A DNA stretch of 64,000 nucleotides. Origin: Lentzea aerocolonigenes. Its GTDB lineage: Bacteria; Actinomycetota; Actinomycetes; Mycobacteriales; Pseudonocardiaceae. Under the pieces are notes generated by a model. It worked only from the letters and a program-made list of their open reading frames with translations, did no database searches and was not told the origin of the DNA. Position 1 is the stretch's first letter. Each line of letters opens with the position of its first letter. Made by a program: the position numbers and the translations under genes. Location of the stretch: the NCBI RefSeq assembly GCF_000974445.1, contig NZ_BBOJ01000027.1:62001-126000 (forward strand), written 5' to 3'. Below are positions 9,836-18,925 of this stretch, piece by piece.

Positions 9836-10267
9836 ATGCACATCCGAGACGTGACGGCCGACGACGCCGCGGCGATCAGCGAGATCAACCGCGAGGCGCT
9901 GGGCTACGACTTCCCGGTGCAGGACACGCGGGCCCAGCTCGAACGAATCGTCAAGGCCCCCAACATCGCACTGCTCGTGGCCGTCGACGGCGAGGAGATC
10001 CTCGGCTACATCCAGCTCAGCGACTACGAGAACACCTACCACCGGCCGTTGAAGAACCTGATCACCCTGGCGACCTCGCCGCGGCACCAGCGGCGCGGCG
10101 TGGGCCGGCTCTTGCTCGCAGCCGGGGAGGAGTGGGCGCGCGCGGACGGTGCGTGCGGGGTGCGGCTGGTGACCGGGCAGAACCGGGTGGACGCGCGGAA
10201 GTTCTACGCGGCCAACGGGTACGAGGTGCGCAAGGAGCAGACCAACCTGATCAAGTGGTGGAGTTGA
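9836..10267 (+). CDS. GNAT-family N-acetyltransferase
   Basis: A 143-residue single-domain acetyltransferase using acetyl-CoA; the substrate is unknown. The N-terminus IRDVTADDAAAISEINREA is typical of RimI/GNAT strand 1 and helix 1. The acetyl-CoA loop is seen in SPRHQRRGVGRLLLAAGEEW near residue 85. The protein ends with an NGYEVRKEQTNLIKW strand typical of the fold. It diverges from the M48 gene. Its stop overlaps the end of the convergent LRV gene by 17 nt. Confidence 0.88.
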   Translation: MHIRDVTADDAAAISEINREALGYDFPVQDTRAQLERIVKAPNIALLVAVDGEEILGYIQLSDYENTYHRPLKNLITLATSPRHQRRGVGRLLLAAGEEWARADGACGVRLVTGQNRVDARKFYAANGYEVRKEQTNLIKWWS

Positions 10268-11294
10268 GCAGGTCCTCCATCACGTGCACCGGCAACGACG
10301 GGTTCGCGGCCGCCGCTTCACCGGCGTACGGGTCCTCGACGAGCTCGGCCAGCGTCGCCACGGGCAGATCCGGGCGGTTCGCGGCGAGACGGCGGGCCTC
10401 GCGGTCTCGCAGACACAGCAGCACCGTCTCGGCGGAGGTGTTGGGGTGCTTGACGATCTCGCGGCAGGCCTCCCCCGGCAGCCTGCGGTCGCGCGCGAGG
10501 AGGTGCAGCAGTTCGGGCGTGCAGTTCGGGTTCTGCGCGACGCGGGCGGACAGGCGCGAGCCGTAGCGCGTCACCAGATCTTCCAGTTGTGCCGCGGTGA
10601 GCGCCGGGTTGGTGGCGACGGCCGCGACCACGTCCGGCTCGGGGTCAGCGAGGAGCAGCGCCAGCACGTCGGTGGGCAGGTCGTGTCGTTGCGCTGCCAG
10701 CATCCGCACCCGTGGCGTGGATGAGGAGGCGAGCGCACGGAGTTCTGCTTCCGACGCCACCGACACGCGCGGAACCGGTGAACGGCCCGTGAGCGCAACG
10801 AGAGAGATGAGCAGATCCAGCGGAATCGACGGATTCTGCACCAGCGCGCCGCGTGTTTCACGGTCCGCCTTGGCGGCCAGCTCGCGCAGCACCGCTTCCG
10901 GCGCCGCGGGATTCGCCGCGATCCGGCGGCGGACTGCGGGGTCCTTGGCCAGGTGCTCGCACGCCCACGGCGGCAGGTCGGTCCTGCGCGCCACGACGTG
11001 ACGGATCGACGGATCGGGGTGGCGCACCAGCTCGGCCACGACGGCGGGTGACGTGGCCGGGTCGCCTGCCTGGTGGAGGGCTTCCTCGTACGCCGACGTG
11101 GGCGGGTCGATGCGGCAGTCGAGTTCCACCAGCACCTGCTTGCTCCTCGCAGCCAGCAGCTCGGCCTGCGCGGCGGACAGGTCGGCGCGGCCGGCGAGAA
11201 CGCGGTCGAGCCAGGTGTCGTTGAGCGCGATGAGGCGTTCCAGCAACACGGCAGGCAACGATGGATTCCGTGCAAGTCCTTGCAACGCGGTCAC
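10251..11294 (-). CDS. LRV (leucine-rich repeat variant) protein, downstream copy
   Basis: A 347-residue all-helical repeat protein of the LRV type, likely a protein-interaction scaffold; the partner is unknown. Units of about 22-24 residues recur around an NPxLPxxLLxxL core, for example NPSLPAVLLERLIAL at the start and AANPSLPVHVMEDLL at the end. No signal peptide, membrane segment or catalytic motif is visible. The GTG start at 11294 overlaps the stop of the upstream paralogue by 4 nt, so the two are coupled. Its 3' end carries a 50-nt segment identical to the paralogue's. Confidence 0.85.
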   Translation of the reverse strand: MTALQGLARNPSLPAVLLERLIALNDTWLDRVLAGRADLSAAQAELLAARSKQVLVELDCRIDPPTSAYEEALHQAGDPATSPAVVAELVRHPDPSIRHVVARRTDLPPWACEHLAKDPAVRRRIAANPAAPEAVLRELAAKADRETRGALVQNPSIPLDLLISLVALTGRSPVPRVSVASEAELRALASSSTPRVRMLAAQRHDLPTDVLALLLADPEPDVVAAVATNPALTAAQLEDLVTRYGSRLSARVAQNPNCTPELLHLLARDRRLPGEACREIVKHPNTSAETVLLCLRDREARRLAANRPDLPVATLAELVEDPYAGEAAAANPSLPVHVMEDLLNSTT

Positions 11295-12610
11295 GACAGC
11301 AGGTCCTCCATCACGTGCACCGGCAACGACGGGTTCGCGGCCGCCGCACCAGCCGTGAACTCACTCCGCAGCAACGCGACGATCGTCTCCACCGGCAGGT
11401 TCGGATGACTCGCCGCGGCGTACCTGGCCTGCGCGTCCCCCAAGCACAGCAACAACGTCTCGCCCGACGCGTGCGGATGCCGGGCGATCGCGCGGTACGT
11501 CTCCTCCGACGAGGCACGCAAAGCCATGTGGTGCAACAACTCCGGCGGGCACAACGGGTTCAGCGCTGCCCGCGGGTACAACGGCGGGCCGTGCCGTTCG
11601 ACGAGCCGCGCCAGCTGATCGACCGTCACCAGCGGGTTCGTCACGATCGCCGGAGCCACACCGGGATCCAGGACAAGATCTTGGAACAGGTCCAAGGGCA
11701 GGTCCGGGCGGCACGCCACCAGCATTCGCGCGGGAACGGTGGCGCCCGCCAACGTCCGCAGTTCCTCCTCCGACGCGGCGGCGACCCGCGGCACCAGGCC
11801 GATGCGCGCCACCCCGGCCATGTGCACCAGAAGGTCCAGCGGCAGGGCGGGATTCCGCAGCAGCGCAGGAGTTCCGGTGAGCTGGCGCAGGACCTCCACC
11901 GGCACGGCGGGGTTGGCGGCGAGCTGCGTCAGGATGCCGGGCTCGACCTCCGCGGCCAGCTCTTCGTAGACGTGGGAAGGCAGGTCGGTGCGGGCGGCGA
12001 GCCAGTAGCGGGCGTCGTGGTGGTGCACGAGGCCGGCGGCGATCGGGGGCGGTGTCGCGGGGTTCGAGGCGAGCTCGCGGGCGAAATCCATCAGGCGCGC
12101 AAGCGTTTGAGCGGGCGTGTGCGGGCTGGCGGCCAACGCCTTGCGCACCTCGGTGCTCGGATGACGGCTCAGCTCGTCGGCCAGAGCAGCCGGGAGCACG
12201 TGGCAGCGGACGAGCTGGGCCACCACCTGGTCGTCGTGGTCGCAGGCCAGGCGTTCCACGACGTCGACGGGCAGGTGGTGGGCCTGCTCCGGGAGCCCGA
12301 AGCGGGCGTCCGGGTGCGACGCGAGCCGCCGGGCCAGGTCGGGGTCGGCATCCGGGTGAGCCGTGACGACCAGTGCCACCAACGGGTTCGACGTCGGCAC
12401 GTCCGCCGGTGCGACCCAGCCCTTCTCCAGCAGCGCGCACGTGACCGCGGAGTCGTCCTTGGCCAGCAGGGCCCGCACGTGGTGCGGCTCCAGGTCGGCG
12501 CGACGGGCCAGGTCAGTGCTCTGAACCGGGTCCGCCACCGCGATCAGACGGCCCACGAGCAGGGGCGGCAGAGCGGGGTTGCTCGCCAGGCCGTCCCGAA
12601 CACCGTTCAC
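11291..12610 (-). CDS. LRV (leucine-rich repeat variant) protein, upstream copy
   Basis: A paralogue of the next gene in the operon, 439 residues, with more units of the same NPxLPxxL repeat (e.g. LASNPALPPLLVGRL, LRNPALPLDLLVHM, AANPSLPVHVMEDLL). The GTG at 12610 was chosen because it has a GGGAG ribosome site just upstream and aligns with the N-terminus of the paralogue; the open frame to 12961 overlaps the divergent kinase gene and is not coding. The two proteins may form one complex or cap different partners (inference). No enzymatic residues are seen. Confidence 0.82.
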   Translation of the reverse strand: MNGVRDGLASNPALPPLLVGRLIAVADPVQSTDLARRADLEPHHVRALLAKDDSAVTCALLEKGWVAPADVPTSNPLVALVVTAHPDADPDLARRLASHPDARFGLPEQAHHLPVDVVERLACDHDDQVVAQLVRCHVLPAALADELSRHPSTEVRKALAASPHTPAQTLARLMDFARELASNPATPPPIAAGLVHHHDARYWLAARTDLPSHVYEELAAEVEPGILTQLAANPAVPVEVLRQLTGTPALLRNPALPLDLLVHMAGVARIGLVPRVAAASEEELRTLAGATVPARMLVACRPDLPLDLFQDLVLDPGVAPAIVTNPLVTVDQLARLVERHGPPLYPRAALNPLCPPELLHHMALRASSEETYRAIARHPHASGETLLLCLGDAQARYAAASHPNLPVETIVALLRSEFTAGAAAANPSLPVHVMEDLLS

Positions 12611-12689
12611 CAGTTCTCCCAGGTAACGCGGCAGGCATTCCCCCCGACAACGCGTATCATCCCGAATCGCGTTGAGTAGCGGGGGTTTT

Positions 12690-15635
12690 GTGGCAAACGG
12701 CAGTGCGAAGCGACGTCCCACCATCGGGATGATCACCGCTGGCCCGCTCATCGAGCTCGCGGGCGAGCAGTGGCGCGGTGTGAGTGACGGCGCCCAGCAC
12801 CTCGGTTGCGACCTCGTGTGCTTCGTGGGCAGCGAACTGGACCACCCGGATCCGCACAAGCGTCGGGCGAACACGGTGTACGACCTGATTTCGCCGAACC
12901 GGGTCGATGCGCTCGTGGTGTGGACTACGCGCGTAGGGCAGCTCATCGGGTCCGAAGGCATGCAGCAGTACGTGAAGCGCTACGCACCGATGCCGATCGT
13001 AAGTGTGGAGACGTCCCTCGCCCAGTGGCCAACCATCTTGATGGACAACCGCGATGGCATGGAACAGGCCGTTGACCACCTGATCGAGGTGCACGGCAAA
13101 CGCAGGATCGCGTTCGTGCGCGGTCCGCTGACGCATGCGGGCGCCCAGGAACGGTTCCAGGGGTACCTGGACTCGTTGCGCAAGCACGGGATCGCGCCGG
13201 ATCCCTCGATCGTCACGCTGCCCGGTTCGTTCATCTGGGAACCGAACGGCGCGGCCGACGCAGTGCGCAAGATGATCGCGAAGGTCGACGAGCCCCCGGA
13301 CGCCATCGCCGCCGCCAACGACGACTACGCGATCGGTGTCGTGTCAGCGCTGGAGGAGATGGGCTTCCGCACGCCAGAAGACGTTGCCGTCGTCGGATAC
13401 GACAACCACACGAACGTTCGCACGCACGACCTCGGTTACATCACCACCACTGGCGGCAGTCCCCCGTCCAGGGTGCGCCGCGAGGTGAACATCGACGCGG
13501 CGACACCCGCGTTCACCACCGTGCGAGCGCCGTTCCACGAGATGGGCTTCCGGGCCGCGGAACTGGCGCTGGCACTGGTGCGCGGCGAGCCCACGCGCCG
13601 ACGTCAGATCATGCCGACCGAGTTGATCGTCCGGCGGTCGTGCGGCTGCCTGCCGTCGGGGCTCGGCGACCACGCCCCCGCGCACGGCCGGTTGAACATC
13701 AACGAGTCCGCGACCGCGTCCACGGTGGCCGACCACCTGCGCGACTCGCTCGGACCGCTGTCGGCGAAGCTGCCGGAGGGGTGGGCCGAGCAACTCATCG
13801 TCGAGCTGATGGCCGCGGGCCGCGGCGAGGTCGAGGGCGCGGAGTTCCTCAACCTGCTGGCCGAGTACATCCGTGCGAGCGCGCGCGCCGGGTGCGAACC
13901 GGAGCGTTGGTGGCCACCGCTGTTCGACCTGCATCGGTTCGTGACGGCGCGGATCAGCGACGCGACGCTCATCAACGACCTGTGGCTGCGCGTGCAGCTT
14001 CTTGTGGGCGATGCGTTCGCCACGGACGCACGCTTCCGATACCTCTCACACGAGCGTCACGACCAAACGGTGCGTGAAGCAGGTCAACGGCTCATCGCGT
14101 CACGGGACGTGGACGAGCTGACCGACGCTCTGGCCGATGAGCTCCCTCGCCTCGGAATCCCTGGGTGCCACGTCATGGCGTACGACACGCCAGGCACGGC
14201 GCGCGCGCTCGTCCGTTACGAGAACACCGAGCTGAAGGACGCGCCGGACACACCGTTCCCCGTCATCAACCTGACGCCGTACCCGTTCAAGAGGGACGAG
14301 CCGTTCAGTGCGTTGATCGCCCCGCTCTACACCGACGAGGACCACCTCGGGTACGTGATCTTCGAGGAGGGTGGTCCGGAGCCCGGCTGGATCTACGAGG
14401 CCGTGCAGCAGCAGCTCAGCAGTGCGCTGCGCAGCATCAGGCTGATGCAGGAACTGAAGGACGCGCGCGCTCGGCTCGAAGAACGTGTCGGCGAGACCGA
14501 AGCACAGTTGCGGCACGCACAGAAGATGGAGGCCATCGGCAGATTGACCGGTGGCATCGCGCACGACTTCAACAACATCCTCACGGTCGTGAACGGCAAC
14601 AGCGAGATGCTGCTGCGACGCACCCTTCCCGACGACCCGCGCCGCACCGCGATCGAGGACATCCAGCACGCGGGCGAACGAGCCGCGAACCTCACCCGGC
14701 AGCTGCTCGCGTTCACCCGCCAGCAGGTCCTGCACCCGGAGTCGCTCGACCTCAGGGAGAGCCTGACGAAGGTCCACTCGATGCTGCGCACGCTCGTCGG
14801 CGACCACATCGAACTGGAGATGGACCTGCCGGAGCACGTCGCACGGGTGTGGGCGGACGCGGGCCAGGTCGAGCAGATCCTGTTCAACCTCGCGGTCAAC
14901 TCCCGCGACGCGATGCCAGACGGCGGCACCCTGACGGTCTCGATCGCCGACGCCGAGCTCGGCCACGGCGACACCGGCCGGATCGTCGGTGTGCGGCCGG
15001 GCGCCTACGTCGTGATGCGCGTCCACGACACGGGCACCGGCATGGCCGCCGACGTGCAGGCGCAGGTCTTCGAGCCGTACTTCACCACCAAACCCGTTGG
15101 CAAGGGCACGGGTCTGGGGCTGTCCACGGTGTTCGGCATCGTGCAGCAGTCCGGCGGGCAGATCGAGCTCATCAGCGCACCTGGCGCCGGCACGACCGTT
15201 GAGGTGTATCTACCCGTGCCGCACGAACGCGAAGGCACGCCTGAAGCACCATGTGCGCGCCGTACGACTTCACATCAGGGTGCGGGGACCGTGCTGCTCG
15301 TGGAGGACGACGCGCAGGTGCGGATCATGGCTCGGCGCTCGCTGGAGACCGCGGGCTACGCGGTGATCGAGGCGGGCGACGGACAGGAGGCGTTGCAGCT
15401 CGCCACGGCGCACCGCAGCACGATCGACCTGGTGCTCACCGATGTCGTGATGCCGAAGATGGGCGGTCCCGAGCTCGTCCGGCTGCTCCGGTCGACCGGC
15501 GCGGCACCCGCGGTGATCTACATGTCCGGGTACACGACCGACGAGGTCCTGGAAGGCGAAGTGCTGATCACCAAGCCGTACGCGGAGCCGGAGCTGCTCG
15601 AACGCGTGCGCGAGGTCCTGCGTCAGGAGGCCTGA
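12690..15635 (+). CDS. Hybrid histidine kinase with LacI-type ligand-binding sensor
   Basis: A 981-residue cytoplasmic sensor. Residues about 10-300 are a LacI/PurR-type periplasmic-binding-like domain (RPTIGMITAG start, ILMDNRDGMEQAVDHL, AAANDDYAIGVVSALEEMG) with no helix-turn-helix. A helical/GAF-like linker follows. The HisKA H-box GGIAHDFNNIL has the phosphoacceptor His near 625. The ATPase N-box is NLAVNSRDAMPDGG and the G-boxes DTGTGMA and GKGTGLGLS. A C-terminal receiver ends the protein, with its Asp near 918 in VLTDVVMPKMGG. GTG at 12690 is preferred over TTG at 12672 because GGGGG lies a few nt upstream. It probably senses a small molecule such as a sugar or nucleoside (inference from the sensor fold). 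Confidence 0.9.
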   Translation: MANGSAKRRPTIGMITAGPLIELAGEQWRGVSDGAQHLGCDLVCFVGSELDHPDPHKRRANTVYDLISPNRVDALVVWTTRVGQLIGSEGMQQYVKRYAPMPIVSVETSLAQWPTILMDNRDGMEQAVDHLIEVHGKRRIAFVRGPLTHAGAQERFQGYLDSLRKHGIAPDPSIVTLPGSFIWEPNGAADAVRKMIAKVDEPPDAIAAANDDYAIGVVSALEEMGFRTPEDVAVVGYDNHTNVRTHDLGYITTTGGSPPSRVRREVNIDAATPAFTTVRAPFHEMGFRAAELALALVRGEPTRRRQIMPTELIVRRSCGCLPSGLGDHAPAHGRLNINESATASTVADHLRDSLGPLSAKLPEGWAEQLIVELMAAGRGEVEGAEFLNLLAEYIRASARAGCEPERWWPPLFDLHRFVTARISDATLINDLWLRVQLLVGDAFATDARFRYLSHERHDQTVREAGQRLIASRDVDELTDALADELPRLGIPGCHVMAYDTPGTARALVRYENTELKDAPDTPFPVINLTPYPFKRDEPFSALIAPLYTDEDHLGYVIFEEGGPEPGWIYEAVQQQLSSALRSIRLMQELKDARARLEERVGETEAQLRHAQKMEAIGRLTGGIAHDFNNILTVVNGNSEMLLRRTLPDDPRRTAIEDIQHAGERAANLTRQLLAFTRQQVLHPESLDLRESLTKVHSMLRTLVGDHIELEMDLPEHVARVWADAGQVEQILFNLAVNSRDAMPDGGTLTVSIADAELGHGDTGRIVGVRPGAYVVMRVHDTGTGMAADVQAQVFEPYFTTKPVGKGTGLGLSTVFGIVQQSGGQIELISAPGAGTTVEVYLPVPHEREGTPEAPCARRTTSHQGAGTVLLVEDDAQVRIMARRSLETAGYAVIEAGDGQEALQLATAHRSTIDLVLTDVVMPKMGGPELVRLLRSTGAAPAVIYMSGYTTDEVLEGEVLITKPYAEPELLERVREVLRQEA

Positions 15636-16012
15636 GCCCGCTTGGCGACGGCGAGACGAACCGCCTCGTCCAGGCTCTCGATCCGGAACGGCTTCTGCAG
15701 GTACCCGGCGATCTCGTGCCCGGCGAACCGGCGCTCCAGCGACGTGCGGTCGTACCCGCTGGTCAGGACCACCGGGACGGCGAGGCCCTCGTGCGTCACC
15801 TGGGCCAGCACCTCCTCGCCGGACAGGCCGGGCATGCTGTGGTCGAGCAGCATCGCGCTGATCTCCGCACTGCGCTCGCGCAGGATCGCGATCGCCTCGA
15901 CGCCGTCGACGGCCTGCAGGACGCTGAACCCGAGCTCCTCGAGCAGGCTGACGGTGTACCTCCGCACAGGGTCCTCGTCCTCGACCACGAGCACCAGACC
16001 AGCTTGCGACAT
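15623..16012 (-). CDS. Single-domain response regulator (receiver only)
   Basis: A 129-residue CheY-like receiver: acidic pocket VVEDEDPVRR, phosphoacceptor Asp57 in AMLLDHSMPGLSG, Thr/Ser switch in VVLTSGYD and Lys in GYLQKPF. There is no output domain, so it acts by protein contact or as a phosphate shuttle. It converges on the hybrid kinase gene with a 13-nt overlap. That proximity suggests phosphotransfer from that kinase's receiver, though no HPt protein is nearby. The ATG at 16012 was chosen because the receiver fold begins there. Confidence 0.88.
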   Translation of the reverse strand: MSQAGLVLVVEDEDPVRRYTVSLLEELGFSVLQAVDGVEAIAILRERSAEISAMLLDHSMPGLSGEEVLAQVTHEGLAVPVVLTSGYDRTSLERRFAGHEIAGYLQKPFRIESLDEAVRLAVAKRAQAS

Positions 16013-16206
16013 GCGCGTCAGTATGCCGGAAACTATTCGTTCCCTCAGCACCAGGTGGCCGACAACTTTTGGCAAGTCTTCACGAACTGCTCCATCAGGA
16101 TGACATGGGCCATTTGGATCACACCAAAAGTTGAGGGTCTGCGCTAATCTTCGCGGCACCGCCGCCGCTCCACGCTGAGAAAGAGGCACCAGGAAAGGCC
16201 AACTTC

Positions 16207-16833
16207 ATGCGTAAAGCGACGGCAGCAGCCGCTCTGGCCGTGCTGTTCACATTGTCGTCCACACCCGCGCACGCCGAAACGGTTCCTTCGGAGCGGGTGA
16301 CGATCGACGTGGTGACGGTGAACGGTTCCGGGTGCAAGCAAGGCACCGCGGAAGTGATCGTCTCTCCGGACAACACCTCGTTCTGGGTGATCTACAGCGA
16401 CTACCTGGCCCAGGCGGGCAAGGGCGCCGGTGCCACCGACTTCCGGAAGAACTGCCAGATCAACCTGCAGGTCAACACGCCGCAGGGTTTCACCTACGGC
16501 GTCGCGGAAGCGACCTACGCCGGCTACGCGCACCTCGAGCGCGGCGCGACGGGGCACCAGTGGGTGAGTTACTACTTCCAGGGGCAGTCGGCCACCAACA
16601 CGTGGAAGCACTCCTTCACCGGACCGTTCGACGACAACTGGTCGATTACGCACCGCACCGATTTCGCTGACATCGTCTACGCACCGTGCGGAGAGAAGAA
16701 GAATCTCAACGTCAACAGCTCGCTGCGCGTTGACAAGGGTTCTTCCGACGCCAATGCAAACAGTTTCATGACGATGGACTACACGCGCGGAGAAGTGCGC
16801 ACGCTGTACCACTTCTCGTGGAAGCGCTGCTGA
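16207..16833 (+). CDS. Secreted DUF4360 protein, copy 1
   Basis: An exported protein of 208 residues with a signal peptide (MRKATAAAALAVLFTLSSTPAHA, cleavage after AHA). The mature part matches the DUF4360 family: VTVNGSGCKQGTAEVIVSPD, SDYLAQAGKGAGATDFRKNC and APCGEKKNLNVNSSLRV. Four or more conserved cysteines suggest disulfides outside the cell. Function of the family is not established. A close paralogue follows 75 nt downstream in the same orientation. Confidence 0.88.
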   Translation: MRKATAAAALAVLFTLSSTPAHAETVPSERVTIDVVTVNGSGCKQGTAEVIVSPDNTSFWVIYSDYLAQAGKGAGATDFRKNCQINLQVNTPQGFTYGVAEATYAGYAHLERGATGHQWVSYYFQGQSATNTWKHSFTGPFDDNWSITHRTDFADIVYAPCGEKKNLNVNSSLRVDKGSSDANANSFMTMDYTRGEVRTLYHFSWKRC

Positions 16834-16908
16834 TTTTCCGCAAAGGCCGCCGCCACCTGATCAACCGCCGCCACCCCACCCTGCGAGATGCGTCGGAAAG
16901 GTGCACCC

Positions 16909-17538
16909 ATGCTCAACGTGGTTGCCGCTGCCCTGTTGGCCTCTTCCATCATCATCCCGCCCGGCGCGCCCAACGACACGCCGCCGCCTGACCACATCAC
17001 GATCGACATCGTCACGATCAACGGCTCCGGCTGCCCCGCCGGTACAGCCGCCGTCGCGGTGTCCGAGGACAACAAGGCGTTCACCGTCACCTACAGCGAC
17101 TACCTGGCCCAGATCGGCGTCGGCGCGAAGCCCACCGACCTGCGCAAGAACTGCCAGCTCAACCTGCGGGTGAACGTGCCGCAGGGCTTCACCTACGGCG
17201 TCGCCCAAGCCGACTACAGAGGTTTCGCACACCTGGAACGCGGCGCCTACGGCATCGAGAAGGCCAACTACTACTTCCAGGGCATGTCGCAGACCGAGCA
17301 GATCTCCCACCGCTACAACGGCCCCATCAGCGACGACTGGCAGGCCACCGACACGACCGAGGTGGCCGCGATCGTGTTCGCCCCGTGCGGCGAGAAGCGG
17401 AACTTCAACATCAACACGGAGCTGCGGGTCTACCCCGGCTCGTCCAACACGGCCACGACGACGAGCTTCATGACGATGGACTCGACCGACGGCAACCTGG
17501 AGACGACCTACCACTTCGCGTGGAAGACGTGCCCCTAG
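16909..17538 (+). CDS. Secreted DUF4360 protein, copy 2
   Basis: Tandem paralogue of the preceding gene with the same conserved blocks (DIVTINGSGCPAGTAAVAVS, TDLRKNCQLNLRVNVPQGF, APCGEKRNFNINTELRVYPG). ATG at 16909 was chosen over ATG 16888 because GGAAAGG lies about 8 nt before it and it gives a compact signal peptide (MLNVVAAALLASSIIIPPG). The product is 209 residues. A strong hairpin at 17550-17582 follows, so both DUF4360 genes are probably one transcript. Confidence 0.86.
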   Translation: MLNVVAAALLASSIIIPPGAPNDTPPPDHITIDIVTINGSGCPAGTAAVAVSEDNKAFTVTYSDYLAQIGVGAKPTDLRKNCQLNLRVNVPQGFTYGVAQADYRGFAHLERGAYGIEKANYYFQGMSQTEQISHRYNGPISDDWQATDTTEVAAIVFAPCGEKRNFNINTELRVYPGSSNTATTTSFMTMDSTDGNLETTYHFAWKTCP

Positions 17539-17549
17539 CAGTGCTGTGA

Positions 17550-17582
17550 CTACCGCATGCGCCCTCGGGGCGTGTGCGGTAG
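17550..17582 (+). terminator. Hairpin after the DUF4360 pair
   Basis: CTACCGCA and TGCGGTAG arms enclose a second CGCCC/GGGCG pairing, giving a long stem with a tiny loop directly after the copy 2 stop. No T-tract is present, as is usual in high-GC actinobacteria. Confidence 0.65.
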
Positions 17583-17668
17583 CACATATGTGAGCGCAGC
17601 GCCGTACAGATTCGCGTGTGAAGCCGTCTATCCACGTGACGGGGCAGGTCGGGGTAAAGGGGCAGCCA

Positions 17669-18925
17669 ATGCCAACCGCCGCATACGCGCAGTACGGTGA
17701 GGATCGGAAGGCTCACAGGGGAGGTCGGATCCTGACCACGACGCTGCTCCCGGCCAGACGGTCGGCACGAACGGCGGCTGGCTCCCGCCTGTCGCGCGTC
17801 AACTACCGCGAGGTCCTCGTCGACCTCGCGTTGATCTTCTTCGCCGTGCTCGACGTGTGGCTGCTCGGGCTGTGGATGGAGGCCGATCCCAGCAAGGACC
17901 TCCCGCCCATCGAGAGCTACCAGGTCTGGCTCAACTGGGTCGCGGTCGGCGCGCTGGTACTGCGCCGCCGGTTCCCGTTCATCACGCTCGTGCTGACCAT
18001 CCCCGGCTTCTTCGTCGGCTGGTCGCAGCTCGCCGCGATGATCGCCCTGTACTCGGTGGCCCGCCGCTACGTCGGCGGCTGGCAGACGGGCCTCGCGGCC
18101 GCGCTCGTGTGGCTGAGCCGGTTCGTCGCCTGGCCGCCGCAGGAGCTCATCGACCGGCCGGCGTCCGGCCACTTCCACTCGGCGATCTACGGCTTCCTCG
18201 TCGCGGGCCTGCCCATCGCGATCGCTCTGCTTGCGCACGCACGGCAGGAGCTGTCCGACCGCATCGTCGAGCTCGCGGAGTCACGAGAGAGAGAACGCGT
18301 CCTCCACGCGCACGCGATCCGTGCGGACGAACGGGCAAAACTCGCGCGCGAGATGCACGACGTCGTGTCGCACCAAGTCAGCCTCATCGCCATGCAGGCG
18401 GGAGCATTGCGCATGGCCGTTGCCGACGCGGAGCACAAGCAGGTCGCGGGCACCATCCGCACGTTGTCGACGCGCACTCTCGACGAACTCCGTCAGCTCG
18501 TGTCGGTCCTACGCACCACAGAGGACAACCAGCCGGGCGTCGACGAGCTGCCGGGACTCGCCGCCGACGCGGGCTTCGAGGTCACCATCCAGCTCAAGGG
18601 GCCGGTCGAGGACCTCTCCGCACCGGTGTCCGGCGCCGTCTACCGGACGGTGCAGGAGGCCCTGACCAACATCCGCAAGCACGCCGTCGGAGCGAGCGCG
18701 ACCGTGCTCATCGACGCCCAGTACGACGACAACGTGCTGGTCGAGGTGCGCAACACCGCGGCAGGACCGTCGGCGGAGTCACCGCTGCCCAGCGGCGGCC
18801 ACGGCCTGGTCGGTCTGCGGGAACGCGCCACGTTGCTCGGCGGCGAGTTCTCCGCGGGCCCGACCGAGGACGGCGGCTTCCTGGTGACGGCGTCGTTCCC
18901 GAAGGAGCGCGTCGTCAGCGATTGA
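17669..18925 (+). CDS. Orphan sensor histidine kinase, NarL/DesK (HisKA_3) type
   Basis: A membrane two-component kinase of 418 residues. Four or more hydrophobic segments lie between about residues 35 and 190. A short helix then leads to the dimerisation H-box ERAKLAREMHDVVSHQVSLI and the ATPase regions QEALTNIRKHA and GGHGLVGLRERATLLGG. ATG at 17669 is preferred (AAAGGGG just upstream) over GTG 17618. No LuxR-type response regulator is encoded next to it in the window, so its partner is elsewhere. It converges with the minus-strand gene at 18915 with an 11-nt overlap. Confidence 0.88.
   Translation: MPTAAYAQYGEDRKAHRGGRILTTTLLPARRSARTAAGSRLSRVNYREVLVDLALIFFAVLDVWLLGLWMEADPSKDLPPIESYQVWLNWVAVGALVLRRRFPFITLVLTIPGFFVGWSQLAAMIALYSVARRYVGGWQTGLAAALVWLSRFVAWPPQELIDRPASGHFHSAIYGFLVAGLPIAIALLAHARQELSDRIVELAESRERERVLHAHAIRADERAKLAREMHDVVSHQVSLIAMQAGALRMAVADAEHKQVAGTIRTLSTRTLDELRQLVSVLRTTEDNQPGVDELPGLAADAGFEVTIQLKGPVEDLSAPVSGAVYRTVQEALTNIRKHAVGASATVLIDAQYDDNVLVEVRNTAAGPSAESPLPSGGHGLVGLRERATLLGGEFSAGPTEDGGFLVTASFPKERVVSD

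Noticed and set aside
12611-12961. 5' extension of the upstream LRV gene.
   Set aside because: This part overlaps the divergent kinase gene and does not read like the repeat; GTG at 12610 has a ribosome site and aligns with the paralogue.
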